From assembly GCA_964432595.1 (NCBI GenBank), contig CAYSOF010000004.1, positions 186,001 through 250,000 on the forward strand: 64,000 bases of DNA, in the 5' to 3' direction. Below, piece by piece: positions 32,071 through 39,492 of this stretch. Both the position numbers and the translations under genes were made by a program. The notes beneath the pieces were generated by a model. It was not told the origin of the DNA and did not search any database. It saw only the letters and a list, made by a program, of their open reading frames with translations. How positions within the stretch are numbered: position 1 is the first letter of the stretch; each line of letters opens with the position of its first letter. This DNA comes from DASYLJ01 sp964432595. Lineage in GTDB: Bacteria > Desulfobacterota > Binatia > DP-6.

Positions 32071-33138
32071 ATGCCCGAGCTCACGCCGGATGCGGTCCGC
32101 GACGCGTTGCGCGCCGTGATCTTCCCGAACTTCCGGCGTGACGTCGTCACCCTCGGCATGGTGACCGACGTGCGGCTCGAGGGAGACGGGGTCCACGTCC
32201 ACCTGCGCCCTGGGACGGACAAGCAGGACGTGCTGCAGCGGCTCTCCGCGGAGGTCGATCGTGCCGTGCGTGGGCTCGGCGCGCCGGCCGTCTTCGTGCA
32301 CGTGGCGGGTGCGGCGGAGGGCCGCGGCCGCGATCCGTTCGCCGGTCGCGCGGCGTTGCCCGACGTGCAACACGTGATCGCCGTCTCGAGCACGAAGGGC
32401 GGGGTCGGCAAGTCGAGCGTCGCCGCGAATCTGGCCACGGCGCTCGCCGGCATCGGACGCGGCGTCGCGCTGCTCGACGCCGACGTCTACGGGCCGAGCG
32501 TGCCGATCACGTTCGGGACGAGCGAGCGGCCGCGCATCTCGACCGCGAAGCGCATCAGCCCCGTCGAGCGGCACGGCGTGAAGCTCGTCTCGATGGGTTT
32601 CTTCCTCGACGAGTCGTCGCCGGTCATCTGGCGCGGTCCGATCGTGATGGGGATCGTCCGGCAGTTTCTGCACGACGTCGACTGGGGGCCGACGGAGTTC
32701 CTCGTCGTCGACCTCCCGCCGGGGACCGGCGACGCGGTGCTGACCCTCGTGCAGCAGGTTCCCGTCAGCGGCGCGGTGATCGTCACCACGCCGCAGGACG
32801 TCGCGCTGCTCGACGTCGGCCGCGGCGTGGCGATGTTCGGCCAGGTGAGCACGCCGGTCCTCGGTGTGGTCGAGAACATGGCGGGCTACGTCTGCCCCTC
32901 GTGCGGCACGGAGGATGCCTTGTTCGGGACGGACGGCGGCAAGCGGCTGGCCGACCACTTCTCGCTGCCGTTGCTTGCGCGCATCCCGCTGGCGCCGGCG
33001 CTGCGCGAGCACACGGACGCGGGGACCCCCCTGGTCGTGGCCGAGCCGTCGCATCCGGTGAGCGCAATTTTCCGCGGATTGGCCGAGCGCGTGGCGACGG
33101 AGCTGCGGGCCGCGGACGCGCCACGCCCGCGCCCCTGA
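32071..33138 (+). CDS. apbC: Mrp/ApbC-type iron-sulfur cluster carrier ATPase
   Basis: A P-loop ATPase that binds and delivers Fe-S clusters. Residues 1-95 form an MIP18/DUF59-like domain. The deviant Walker A motif STKGGVGKSS lies near residue 108, followed by DADVYGPSVP and DLPPGTGD. The cluster-binding CPSC pair is near residue 272 (VCPSCGTED). At 355 residues it has the standard length. A 2[4Fe-4S] ferredoxin follows on the same strand, a plausible client or electron donor. The start codon directly follows a promoter. Confidence 0.92.
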   Translation: MPELTPDAVRDALRAVIFPNFRRDVVTLGMVTDVRLEGDGVHVHLRPGTDKQDVLQRLSAEVDRAVRGLGAPAVFVHVAGAAEGRGRDPFAGRAALPDVQHVIAVSSTKGGVGKSSVAANLATALAGIGRGVALLDADVYGPSVPITFGTSERPRISTAKRISPVERHGVKLVSMGFFLDESSPVIWRGPIVMGIVRQFLHDVDWGPTEFLVVDLPPGTGDAVLTLVQQVPVSGAVIVTTPQDVALLDVGRGVAMFGQVSTPVLGVVENMAGYVCPSCGTEDALFGTDGGKRLADHFSLPLLARIPLAPALREHTDAGTPLVVAEPSHPVSAIFRGLAERVATELRAADAPRPRP

Positions 33139-33164
33139 CGCGGGCACCGCGCGCCGCTCTTTGG

Positions 33165-33193
33165 TTGTCATCGCGCGGGCGTCGTTGTACGTT
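33165..33193 (+). promoter_or_regulatory. Promoter of the ferredoxin gene
   Basis: TTGTCA at 33165-33170, 17 bases, TACGTT at 33188-33193, nine bases, then ATG 33203: leader of about three bases. Confidence 0.45.
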
Positions 33194-33202
33194 CCCCTCG
33201 CC

Positions 33203-33538
33203 ATGTCGACCATGATCACCGAGGAGTGCATCAACTGCGGGGCCTGCGAGCCGGAGTGTCCCAACACCGCCATCTACGAGGGCGGCAATCAGTGGGAGAA
33301 CCACGGCGAGACGCACCCGGCGCTCACGCAGGACATCTACTACATCGTCCCCGAGAAGTGCACCGAGTGCGTCGGGTTCTTCGATCAGGAGCAGTGTGCG
33401 GCGGTGTGTCCGGTCGACTGCTGCGTTCCGAATCCGGCCGACGTCGAGACCGAGGAGCAGCTCCTCGCGAAGGCGAAGGCCATCCATCCCGATCACCAGT
33501 TCGTCGCCGATTTCCCGTCGCGCTTCCGTAAGAAGTAG
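33203..33538 (+). CDS. 2[4Fe-4S] ferredoxin (YfhL-like)
   Basis: A small cytosolic electron carrier of 111 residues. The first cluster motif is CINCGACEPECP near residues 8-19; the second is CTECVGFFDQEQCAAVCP, with the longer spacing typical of the YfhL/Alvin ferredoxin group. A Lys-rich C-terminal helix follows. The start is ATG 33203 rather than the in-frame GTG further up, because a promoter pair lies in between. It is near the Mrp gene and inositol-phosphate synthase. Partner enzymes are not identified here. Confidence 0.88.
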   Translation: MSTMITEECINCGACEPECPNTAIYEGGNQWENHGETHPALTQDIYYIVPEKCTECVGFFDQEQCAAVCPVDCCVPNPADVETEEQLLAKAKAIHPDHQFVADFPSRFRKK

Positions 33539-33564
33539 GCTTGCCGCCAACCGCAGTCCTGCCA

Positions 33565-33593
33565 TTTACAGTTCTAGCGACGTTGAGTATATG
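33565..33593 (+). promoter_or_regulatory. Promoter of inositol-phosphate synthase
   Basis: TTTACA at 33565-33570, 17 bases, TATATG at 33588-33593. The transcript would have a leader of about 44 bases carrying the GAGGAA ribosome site. This is a normal, leadered promoter, unlike many others here. Confidence 0.55.
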
Positions 33594-33643
33594 AGGCGCG
33601 CTCCGCGACGGGAGCCGTCTTGTAACCCGCGCGAGCGAGGAAC

Positions 33644-34747
33644 ATGGGTAGGATTCCCGTCGGGATCGTTGGGGTGGGCAACTGCGCGAGCAGTCTGCTC
33701 CAGGGCATCGAGTTCTATCGCTCCGCCGACAGCGAAGCGGCGGTCGAGCACATCGGGCTCATGCACGCGGACCTCGGTGGCTACCGTCCGCAGGACATCG
33801 ACGTCGTCTGCGCATTCGACGTCGACGCTCGCAAGGTAGGCGCGACGCTCGACGTCGCGGCGTTCGCGCCGCCCAACAACACGCGGTCGCTGGTCGCGAA
33901 GCTGCCGCGATCGAAGGTCGTCGTGTCGATGGGGCCGGTGCTCGACGGCGTGTCCGAGCACATGGCGGACTATCCCGACGACGAGCGCTTCGTCGTCGCC
34001 GACGCGCGGCCGACCGACGTGGCGGACACGTTGCGGAAGAGCGGCGCGCAGATCCTCGTGAGCTATCTGCCGGTGGGCAGCCAGAAGGCCACCGAGCACT
34101 ACGCGCAGGCGTGTCTCGAGGCGGGCGTCGGCTTCGTCAACTGCATCCCCGCGTTCATCGCGTCGGACCCGCAGTGGGCGGCCGAGTTCGAGCGGTGCGG
34201 CATCCCGATCGTCGGCGACGACGTCAAGTCGCAGCTCGGGGCGACGATCGTCCATCGCATGCTGGGCCAGCTGTTCGCCGACCGCGGCGTGGTCCTCGAT
34301 CGGACGTATCAGCTCAACGTTGGCGGCAACACCGACTTCCTCAACATGCTGAACCACGAACGCACGGGCTCGAAGCGCGTCTCGAAGACCGAGGCGGTCC
34401 AGAGCATTCTGCCGCAGCGGCTGAGCCGCCGGCAGATCCACATCGGGCCGAGCGACTACGTGCCGTGGCTGCATGACAACAAGGTGTGCTTCCTCCGCAT
34501 GGAGGGCCGCGGCTTCGGCAACGCGCCCATCGAGATCGAGATGCGCCTCTCGGTGCAGGACAGCCCGAACTCGGCGGGCGTCGTCATCGACGCCATCCGC
34601 TGCTGCCGTCTCGCGCGTGATCGCGGCGTCGGCGGCCCGCTCTTCAGCGTGGCGTCGTATCTGATGAAGCACCCGCCGCGGCAGGTCACCGACGATCAGG
34701 CGCGCGACGACGTCGAGCGCTTCATCCGCGGGGAGCTCGAGCGCTGA
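33644..34747 (+). CDS. ino1: Inositol-3-phosphate synthase
   Basis: It converts glucose-6-phosphate to myo-inositol-3-phosphate with NAD, the first step to inositol. The 367-residue prokaryotic form shows GIVGVGNCASSL for NAD, LVSYLPVGSQKAT, NCIPAFIASDP, GDDVKSQLGATIVHR and the NVGGNTDFLNM catalytic stretch, all typical of bacterial Ino1. A GAGGAA site precedes ATG 33644. The following gene encodes a CDP-alcohol phosphatidyltransferase, so the pair points to phosphatidylinositol-type lipids. Confidence 0.93.
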   Translation: MGRIPVGIVGVGNCASSLLQGIEFYRSADSEAAVEHIGLMHADLGGYRPQDIDVVCAFDVDARKVGATLDVAAFAPPNNTRSLVAKLPRSKVVVSMGPVLDGVSEHMADYPDDERFVVADARPTDVADTLRKSGAQILVSYLPVGSQKATEHYAQACLEAGVGFVNCIPAFIASDPQWAAEFERCGIPIVGDDVKSQLGATIVHRMLGQLFADRGVVLDRTYQLNVGGNTDFLNMLNHERTGSKRVSKTEAVQSILPQRLSRRQIHIGPSDYVPWLHDNKVCFLRMEGRGFGNAPIEIEMRLSVQDSPNSAGVVIDAIRCCRLARDRGVGGPLFSVASYLMKHPPRQVTDDQARDDVERFIRGELER

Positions 34748-34782
34748 TCTGCCGTCCGTGGACGGCGCTCGCCGCCGTCGCC

Positions 34783-35496
34783 GTGATCGGGATCACCATC
34801 GTCCTGGCGTTGCGCGGCATCGCCCGCACGCCGATCGACGGACTCGCGCAGGCCGGCGGCCCGCTGATCGGACCGCGTGTGCGCGCGTGGTACCGCGGGC
34901 TGATGGCGCCGTTCGAGGACGCGCTCGCCGGCGCGGGCGTGTCGCCCGACGCGCTCACGTACGCGCAGCTCGTCGTCAGCGTGCTCGCGGGGTGGGCGTT
35001 CGGCGTCGGCTGCCTATTCCTCGCCGGCTGGCTGACGATCCTCGCGGGCACACTCGACATCCTGGACGGCGGCCTCGCCCGTCGCGCCGGCGTCGCGAGC
35101 CCGCGCGGCGCGCTGGTCGACTCGGTCGCCGACCGCTGGGCGGAGTTCGCGACGTTCGTCGGTCTCGGCGCGTTCTTCCGCGACGGCTGGATGCTGCTCG
35201 TCGTCGCGCTGGCGGCGTTCTCGTCGCAGATGGTGAGCTACGTCCGCGCGCGTGCCGAAGGGCTCGGCGTCGAGATGACGGTGGGCCAGGCGCAGCGGCC
35301 GGAGCGCTACCTGTTGCTCGGGTTCGGCGCGTGGGTGTCGAGTGTCGTCGGGCACCTCCTGTGCCCCGTGCTCGGCTATCGGACGCACGTCGTGCTGGCG
35401 TTCGCACTCCTCGTCCTGGCGGCCATCGCCACCTGGACGGCGATCGATCGGGGCCGGCACGCGGCAGCGGTGCTGCGCGAGCGGGGGGCGGCATGA
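34783..35496 (+). CDS. CDP-alcohol phosphatidyltransferase (probable phosphatidylinositol-phosphate synthase)
   Basis: A membrane enzyme that transfers a phosphatidyl group from CDP-diacylglycerol to an alcohol. The signature is intact at Asp92, Asp95, Gly96, Ala99, Arg100, Gly109, Asp113 and Asp117. About six helices surround it. Position right after ino1 makes inositol-3-phosphate the likely acceptor; this is inference from context, and archaetidyl or glycerol acceptors are possible. The annotated start is GTG 34783, but in-frame codons upstream to 34741 also read as membrane helix, so a non-standard upstream start near 34744 cannot be excluded. Confidence 0.78.
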   Translation: MIGITIVLALRGIARTPIDGLAQAGGPLIGPRVRAWYRGLMAPFEDALAGAGVSPDALTYAQLVVSVLAGWAFGVGCLFLAGWLTILAGTLDILDGGLARRAGVASPRGALVDSVADRWAEFATFVGLGAFFRDGWMLLVVALAAFSSQMVSYVRARAEGLGVEMTVGQAQRPERYLLLGFGAWVSSVVGHLLCPVLGYRTHVVLAFALLVLAAIATWTAIDRGRHAAAVLRERGAA

Positions 35497-35660
35497 GCCG
35501 GCCGCTCGGGTTCCTGTTGCTGATGCTCGGGTTCGGGCTGCGTCTCGACTCGTCCTGGCAGCTCTCTGCCGACCTCCTGCTGGTCGCCGGCACCGTGGTC
35601 GCGGGCGTCGGGCTGGCGGTCGCCCGCTCGGCTTTCGTCCCACCGGGCGACACGCGATAA
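35493..35660 (+). CDS. Tiny two-helix membrane protein
   Basis: A 55-residue product from ATG 35493, whose ATGA overlaps the stop of the phosphatidyltransferase. Two hydrophobic stretches (PLGFLLLMLGFGLRL and ADLLLVAGTVVAGVGLAVA) predict a helical hairpin. It is not recognised. The tight overlap and the ten-base gap to the next membrane gene suggest a lipid-related accessory subunit. Confidence 0.55.
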   Translation: MSRPLGFLLLMLGFGLRLDSSWQLSADLLLVAGTVVAGVGLAVARSAFVPPGDTR

Positions 35661-35669
35661 TCGCCGCCG

Positions 35670-36665
35670 GTGCGCAACGCCCTCCGCCTGACCCTCGGGA
35701 TCGCCGTCTCCCTGGCCTGTCTCTACCTCGCCACGCGCGGGACGGACTGGGCTCTGGTGGGCGCGGCGCTGGCCGGGGCGCATCCGGGGTGGGTCGCCGC
35801 CGAGCTCTGCGCGTGCGCGCTCGCCATCTACATTCGGGCCCAGCGCTGGCGCCTCATGCTGGCGCCGGTCGCGCGCGTCGGCCTCTATCCGGCTTTCTCG
35901 GCAACGGCCATCGGCTTCGCCGCGACGAGCGTGCTGCCGCTGCGCATCGGCGAGATCGTGCGCCCGGCGCTGCTCGGCCGCCGCGTCGGCATCGGGCTCA
36001 GTCCCGCGCTGTCGAGCGTGCTGCTCGAGCGCATCTTCGACATGCTGTGCGTAATCTCGTGGTTCCTCGTCCTCTCGCGCGTGACGCGGCTCGACCCGCG
36101 GATGGCCGGCTTCGCCGTGGTGCTCGCCGCCGGCGGCGCCGTCGTCTTCGTCACGCTGTTGCTGCTCCAGCGTCATCGCGTGACGGCGGAGCGTCTCGCC
36201 GAGACCGTCTTCACGCGTCTGCCCGCGCGCATCGCCGCAACGGCGCGACCGATCCTGCACGGCGTCCTCGGCGGCCTGGGCAGCCTCGGCAGCGTCGCGA
36301 GCGTCGCACGTGTCGTCGCGTTCTCGATCGTGCTGTGGACCGCGAACGGGCTGCCGTTCCTCTTCGCAATCCTCGCGCTCGGCCTGGACGTGCCGATGCT
36401 CCCCGCGGCGTTGGCCGTGCTCGTGACCGTCGCCGCCGCGGTCTTCGTCCCGCAGGGGCCGGGCTTCGTCGGCACGTGGCAGTACGGCTGCGTCACGGCG
36501 CTCGCGCTCTTCCACGTGCCGCAGGAGCAGGCGGTGGGCTTCTCGCTGCTCACCTGGATCGTGCAGATGACGGTGAACGTCGGCCTCGGCGGCATCTTCC
36601 TCGCCCGGGAGGACCTGTCGATGCGCCAGCTCGTGGCGCCGGTCGAGGCGGAGGGCGCGCGGTGA
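35670..36665 (+). CDS. Lysylphosphatidylglycerol synthase-like membrane protein (UPF0104)
   Basis: A 331-residue inner-membrane protein with about eight helices, of the family of the LPG-synthase membrane domain without the soluble transferase domain. Family features include the Arg-rich IYIRAQRWRLML loop, LPLRIGEIVRPALLGRR, SVLLERIFDML and the PQGPGFVGTWQYG segment. Members act as lipid flippases or glycolipid export helpers. It begins with GTG and ends overlapping coaBC (GTGA). Neighbouring lipid genes favour a role in moving inositol lipids. Confidence 0.78.
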   Translation: MRNALRLTLGIAVSLACLYLATRGTDWALVGAALAGAHPGWVAAELCACALAIYIRAQRWRLMLAPVARVGLYPAFSATAIGFAATSVLPLRIGEIVRPALLGRRVGIGLSPALSSVLLERIFDMLCVISWFLVLSRVTRLDPRMAGFAVVLAAGGAVVFVTLLLLQRHRVTAERLAETVFTRLPARIAATARPILHGVLGGLGSLGSVASVARVVAFSIVLWTANGLPFLFAILALGLDVPMLPAALAVLVTVAAAVFVPQGPGFVGTWQYGCVTALALFHVPQEQAVGFSLLTWIVQMTVNVGLGGIFLAREDLSMRQLVAPVEAEGAR

Positions 36666-37891
36666 CGCTGTCCGGCCGCACCATCGTCGTCGGCATGAGC
36701 GGCGGCATCGCCTGCTACAAGGCGTGCGACGTCGTCCGCTTGCTGGCCAAGGCGGGCGCGACCGTGCGCGTCGTCATGACGAAGCACGCGCAGGAATTCG
36801 TCACGCCGCTGACGGTGCAGACGCTCTCCGGGCATCCCGTCGCGACGGAGACCTTCGACCTGACGCAGGAGTCCGAGATCGGGCACATCGCGCTGGCGGA
36901 TACGGCGGACGTCGTGCTGATCGCGCCGGCGACGGCGAACGTGCTCGCCAAGATGGCGCAGGGCATCGCCGACGACCTGCTCACGACGGTGCTCCTGGCG
37001 ACGCGCGCGCCGGTCCTCGTCGCGCCGGCCATGAACGTCAACATGTGGCAGCACCCGGCAACCGTCGCGAACGTGCGGACGCTCGCGACGCGCGGCGTGC
37101 ACGTGATCGGCCCGGCGACCGGCTCGCTCGCATGCGGCTGGGAAGGCGCCGGCCGGCTCAGCGAGCCCGGCGACATCGTCGCGGAGGTGGAGCGGCGGCT
37201 CGCGCCTCAGGACCTGCGCGGCGAGCACGTCCTCGTGTCGGCCGGGCCGACGCGCGAGGCGATCGACCCGGTGCGCTACCTCTCGAACCACTCGAGCGGC
37301 AAGATGGGCTATGCCATCGCGCGCGCCGCGCATCGGCGCGGCGCCACCGTCACACTGGTGAGCGGGCCGACGAGCCTGCCGCCGCCCGCGGGTGTGGACG
37401 TCGTCCAGGTGACGACGGCGCAGGAGATGGCCGACGCGCTGGCCGCCGCCTTCGCGAAATCGACGGTCCTCGTGATGGCCGCCGCCGTGGCCGACTACCG
37501 GATGCGCAAGCCGGCGGCCCAGAAGGTGAAGAAGGGCCCGCGCACGATGGCGCTCGACCTCGAGCGCAACCCGGACATCCTGACCGGGCTCGCCGCGCGG
37601 AAGGGACGGCGCACGATCGTGGGCTTCGCCGCCGAGACGCAGGCGATGGCCGACGAGGCGCGGCGCAAGCTGCGCGAGAAGCGGCTCGACCTGATCGTCG
37701 GCAACGACGTCACCGCGCCGGGCGCCGGCTTCGGCTCGGACACGAACGTCGTGCACCTGATCGCCGCCGACGGCGCGGAGACGGTGCTCCCGGTTCTCCC
37801 GAAGGACGAGGTCGCCGACCGCATCCTCGACTGGGTCGCGACGCGACGGCCGCGGAAGACGGCTACGCCGCGCGCGGGCCGAGCGCGTTGA
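36662..37891 (+). CDS. coaBC: Bifunctional phosphopantothenoylcysteine decarboxylase / phosphopantothenate--cysteine ligase
   Basis: CoaBC makes 4'-phosphopantetheine from phosphopantothenate and cysteine on the way to CoA. Residues 1-180 are the FMN decarboxylase with GGIACYK, the ESEIGHIALA histidine and PAMNVNMW. Residues 185-409 are the CTP-using ligase with VSAGPTREAIDPVR and the NHSSGKMG and AAAVADYR motifs. GTG 36662 overlaps the previous stop (GTGA). The 3' end overlaps the convergent phospholipase-like gene by 29 bases. Size and motifs are normal. Confidence 0.94.
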   Translation: MTLSGRTIVVGMSGGIACYKACDVVRLLAKAGATVRVVMTKHAQEFVTPLTVQTLSGHPVATETFDLTQESEIGHIALADTADVVLIAPATANVLAKMAQGIADDLLTTVLLATRAPVLVAPAMNVNMWQHPATVANVRTLATRGVHVIGPATGSLACGWEGAGRLSEPGDIVAEVERRLAPQDLRGEHVLVSAGPTREAIDPVRYLSNHSSGKMGYAIARAAHRRGATVTLVSGPTSLPPPAGVDVVQVTTAQEMADALAAAFAKSTVLVMAAAVADYRMRKPAAQKVKKGPRTMALDLERNPDILTGLAARKGRRTIVGFAAETQAMADEARRKLREKRLDLIVGNDVTAPGAGFGSDTNVVHLIAADGAETVLPVLPKDEVADRILDWVATRRPRKTATPRAGRAR

Positions 37892-38723
37892 GCTCGGCGG
37901 CGATCGTCTCCGGCATCTGACCGCGGCGCTTCAGCATCCGGAGCTTGCGTCGGAGCGCCTCCGCGCGCGTGAGCGCCTCGCGGCCGGTCGGATCGAGCAC
38001 TTGGCACGCGCTGTCGTGCTTGTGGACCAGCATGTCCTGGATAGCGCCGACGCAGATGCCGTTGAACCGGTCGATCTCGGCCGCGGGCAGGGGATACCGC
38101 GACCGTGCGCCGAGCCCGCGCACCATCACCTGCCACTGCTCGAGCTGCTGTAGGGCCATGACGGAGTTGAAGATGCGCTTGTTGGTCCGGAACGAGAACA
38201 GCGTCCGCTCGACGACGCGCTCGACCAGGCGATCGCAGTCCTCGAAGCGGTTCCGCAGCACCGACCGGATGAGCCGCCAGCGATCGCGCCGCTGGGCGGC
38301 GTCGAACCGCGCCTCCCAATAGATGTGGCGATGCGTGCGGGCCTCGAAGCTGACGACGAGCTGCACCGGCACGTAGTCGTTGTGCGAGTAGACGTCGGCC
38401 GCGAGGTGCGAGAGGTAGCCCCAGGCGAACGCCTCTTCGCGCTCGCCGCGCGCCGACTCGACGATCTGCCAGCCGACCGGCCAGCAGTGGCAGTGCGTGT
38501 AGAGGCTGCGCGTGTACTTCTTCGCGTGGATGATGTCGGCGGCGATGCAGCCGTAGAGATACGCCTGCTGATGCGTGCGAAGGATTTCTTGTAGGGCCGG
38601 GGTCAGGATGCTAAGGTTCCCGAGCACTTGCGAGCCATGAACCAGGTGGGTGATCGGTCCCCACGCATGTGCCTCGCCCGGCCAGCACAGGACCGCGATC
38701 GCGATCAGGCCGAGTAACCACAT
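37863..38723 (-). CDS. Secreted zinc-dependent phospholipase C-like protein
   Basis: The 286-residue product begins with a signal peptide (LLGLIAIAVLCWPGEAHA) followed at once by Trp. In zinc phospholipases C the mature N-terminal Trp coordinates zinc, and here cleavage after AHA would leave exactly that residue. Further zinc-type motifs are the THLVHG histidine, an Asp in CIAADI, HLAADVYSHNDY and the later HRHIYW stretch. It is therefore probably exported and could cleave phospholipids, though several family members have lost activity. It lacks the C-terminal C2 domain of toxins. Its ATG overlaps the divergent uracil-DNA glycosylase ATG. Confidence 0.75.
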   Translation of the reverse strand: MWLLGLIAIAVLCWPGEAHAWGPITHLVHGSQVLGNLSILTPALQEILRTHQQAYLYGCIAADIIHAKKYTRSLYTHCHCWPVGWQIVESARGEREEAFAWGYLSHLAADVYSHNDYVPVQLVVSFEARTHRHIYWEARFDAAQRRDRWRLIRSVLRNRFEDCDRLVERVVERTLFSFRTNKRIFNSVMALQQLEQWQVMVRGLGARSRYPLPAAEIDRFNGICVGAIQDMLVHKHDSACQVLDPTGREALTRAEALRRKLRMLKRRGQMPETIAAELNALGPRAA

Positions 38724-39492
38724 GGCGTCCGAGCCTACATTGCCAGGACAAACCTCTCAAGGCGGAGTCGGCGAAGTGATCGCCGCCGTGCGCGCGCAGG
38801 TAGAGCACCAGCAGACGCTCGGCGTGCTCGGCTTCCCCGCGGAGGCGCCCGCCATCGCGCCACTCGCGCAGGAGCCGCCGTCGATGCCCATCGAGCCCGC
38901 GCCGAACGACGTCGCACGCGCCGGTGGTACGACGCTGGAGGCGCTGCGCACCGATATCGGCGACTGCCGGCGCTGCAAGCTCGCCGGCGGCCGTACCAAC
39001 CTGGTCTTTGGCGTCGGGAACCCGACGGCGCGTCTCGTCTTCGTCGGCGAGGCGCCAGGGCACGACGAGGATCTTCGCGCCGAGCCGTTCGTCGGGCGTG
39101 CCGGGCAGCTCCTGACCGAGATCATCACGAAGGGCATGAAGATCCGGCGCGAGGACGTCTACATCTGCAACGTCATCAAGTGTCGTCCGCCCGGCAACCG
39201 GAATCCCGAGCCCGACGAGGTGGCGACCTGCGAGCCGTTCCTGCTTCGCCAGCTCGAGATCATCGGGCCGGAGGTCATCGTCGCGCTCGGCAAGTTCGCC
39301 GCCCAGACGCTGCTGCGCGACAAGACGCCGATCACGAAGCTGCGCGGCCGCTGGTTCGACTACCACGGCATCCGGCTGATTCCGACGTTCCACCCCGCGT
39401 ACCTGCTGCGCAACCCGGGCGACAAGCGGCTCGTGTGGGAGGACATCCAGCAGGTGATGGGGGTCCTCGGCATGCCGGTGAAGGGCACGTGA
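38722..39492 (+). CDS. Type 4 (Fe-S) uracil-DNA glycosylase
   Basis: It removes uracil from DNA. The protein has the family 4 pattern: CRRCKL with a first Cys pair near residue 78, VGEAPGHDEDLRAEPFVGRAGQLL for the catalytic loop, CNVIKCRPPGNRNP with cluster cysteines, and PTFHPAYLLRNP near the end. The N-terminal 65 residues are variable, with a helix VRAQVEHQQTLGV common in these proteins. ATG 38722 is used; GTG 38776 with an AAGGCGGAG site eight bases upstream is an equally good alternative and would avoid the overlap with the divergent gene. Confidence 0.9.
   Translation: MASEPTLPGQTSQGGVGEVIAAVRAQVEHQQTLGVLGFPAEAPAIAPLAQEPPSMPIEPAPNDVARAGGTTLEALRTDIGDCRRCKLAGGRTNLVFGVGNPTARLVFVGEAPGHDEDLRAEPFVGRAGQLLTEIITKGMKIRREDVYICNVIKCRPPGNRNPEPDEVATCEPFLLRQLEIIGPEVIVALGKFAAQTLLRDKTPITKLRGRWFDYHGIRLIPTFHPAYLLRNPGDKRLVWEDIQQVMGVLGMPVKGT
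38732..38760 (-). promoter_or_regulatory. Promoter of the phospholipase C-like gene
   Basis: Leftward TTGAGA (38760-38755), 17 bases, TAGGCT (38737-38732), eight bases, then ATG 38723. It lies within the 5' coding part of the divergent glycosylase gene. Confidence 0.45.
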
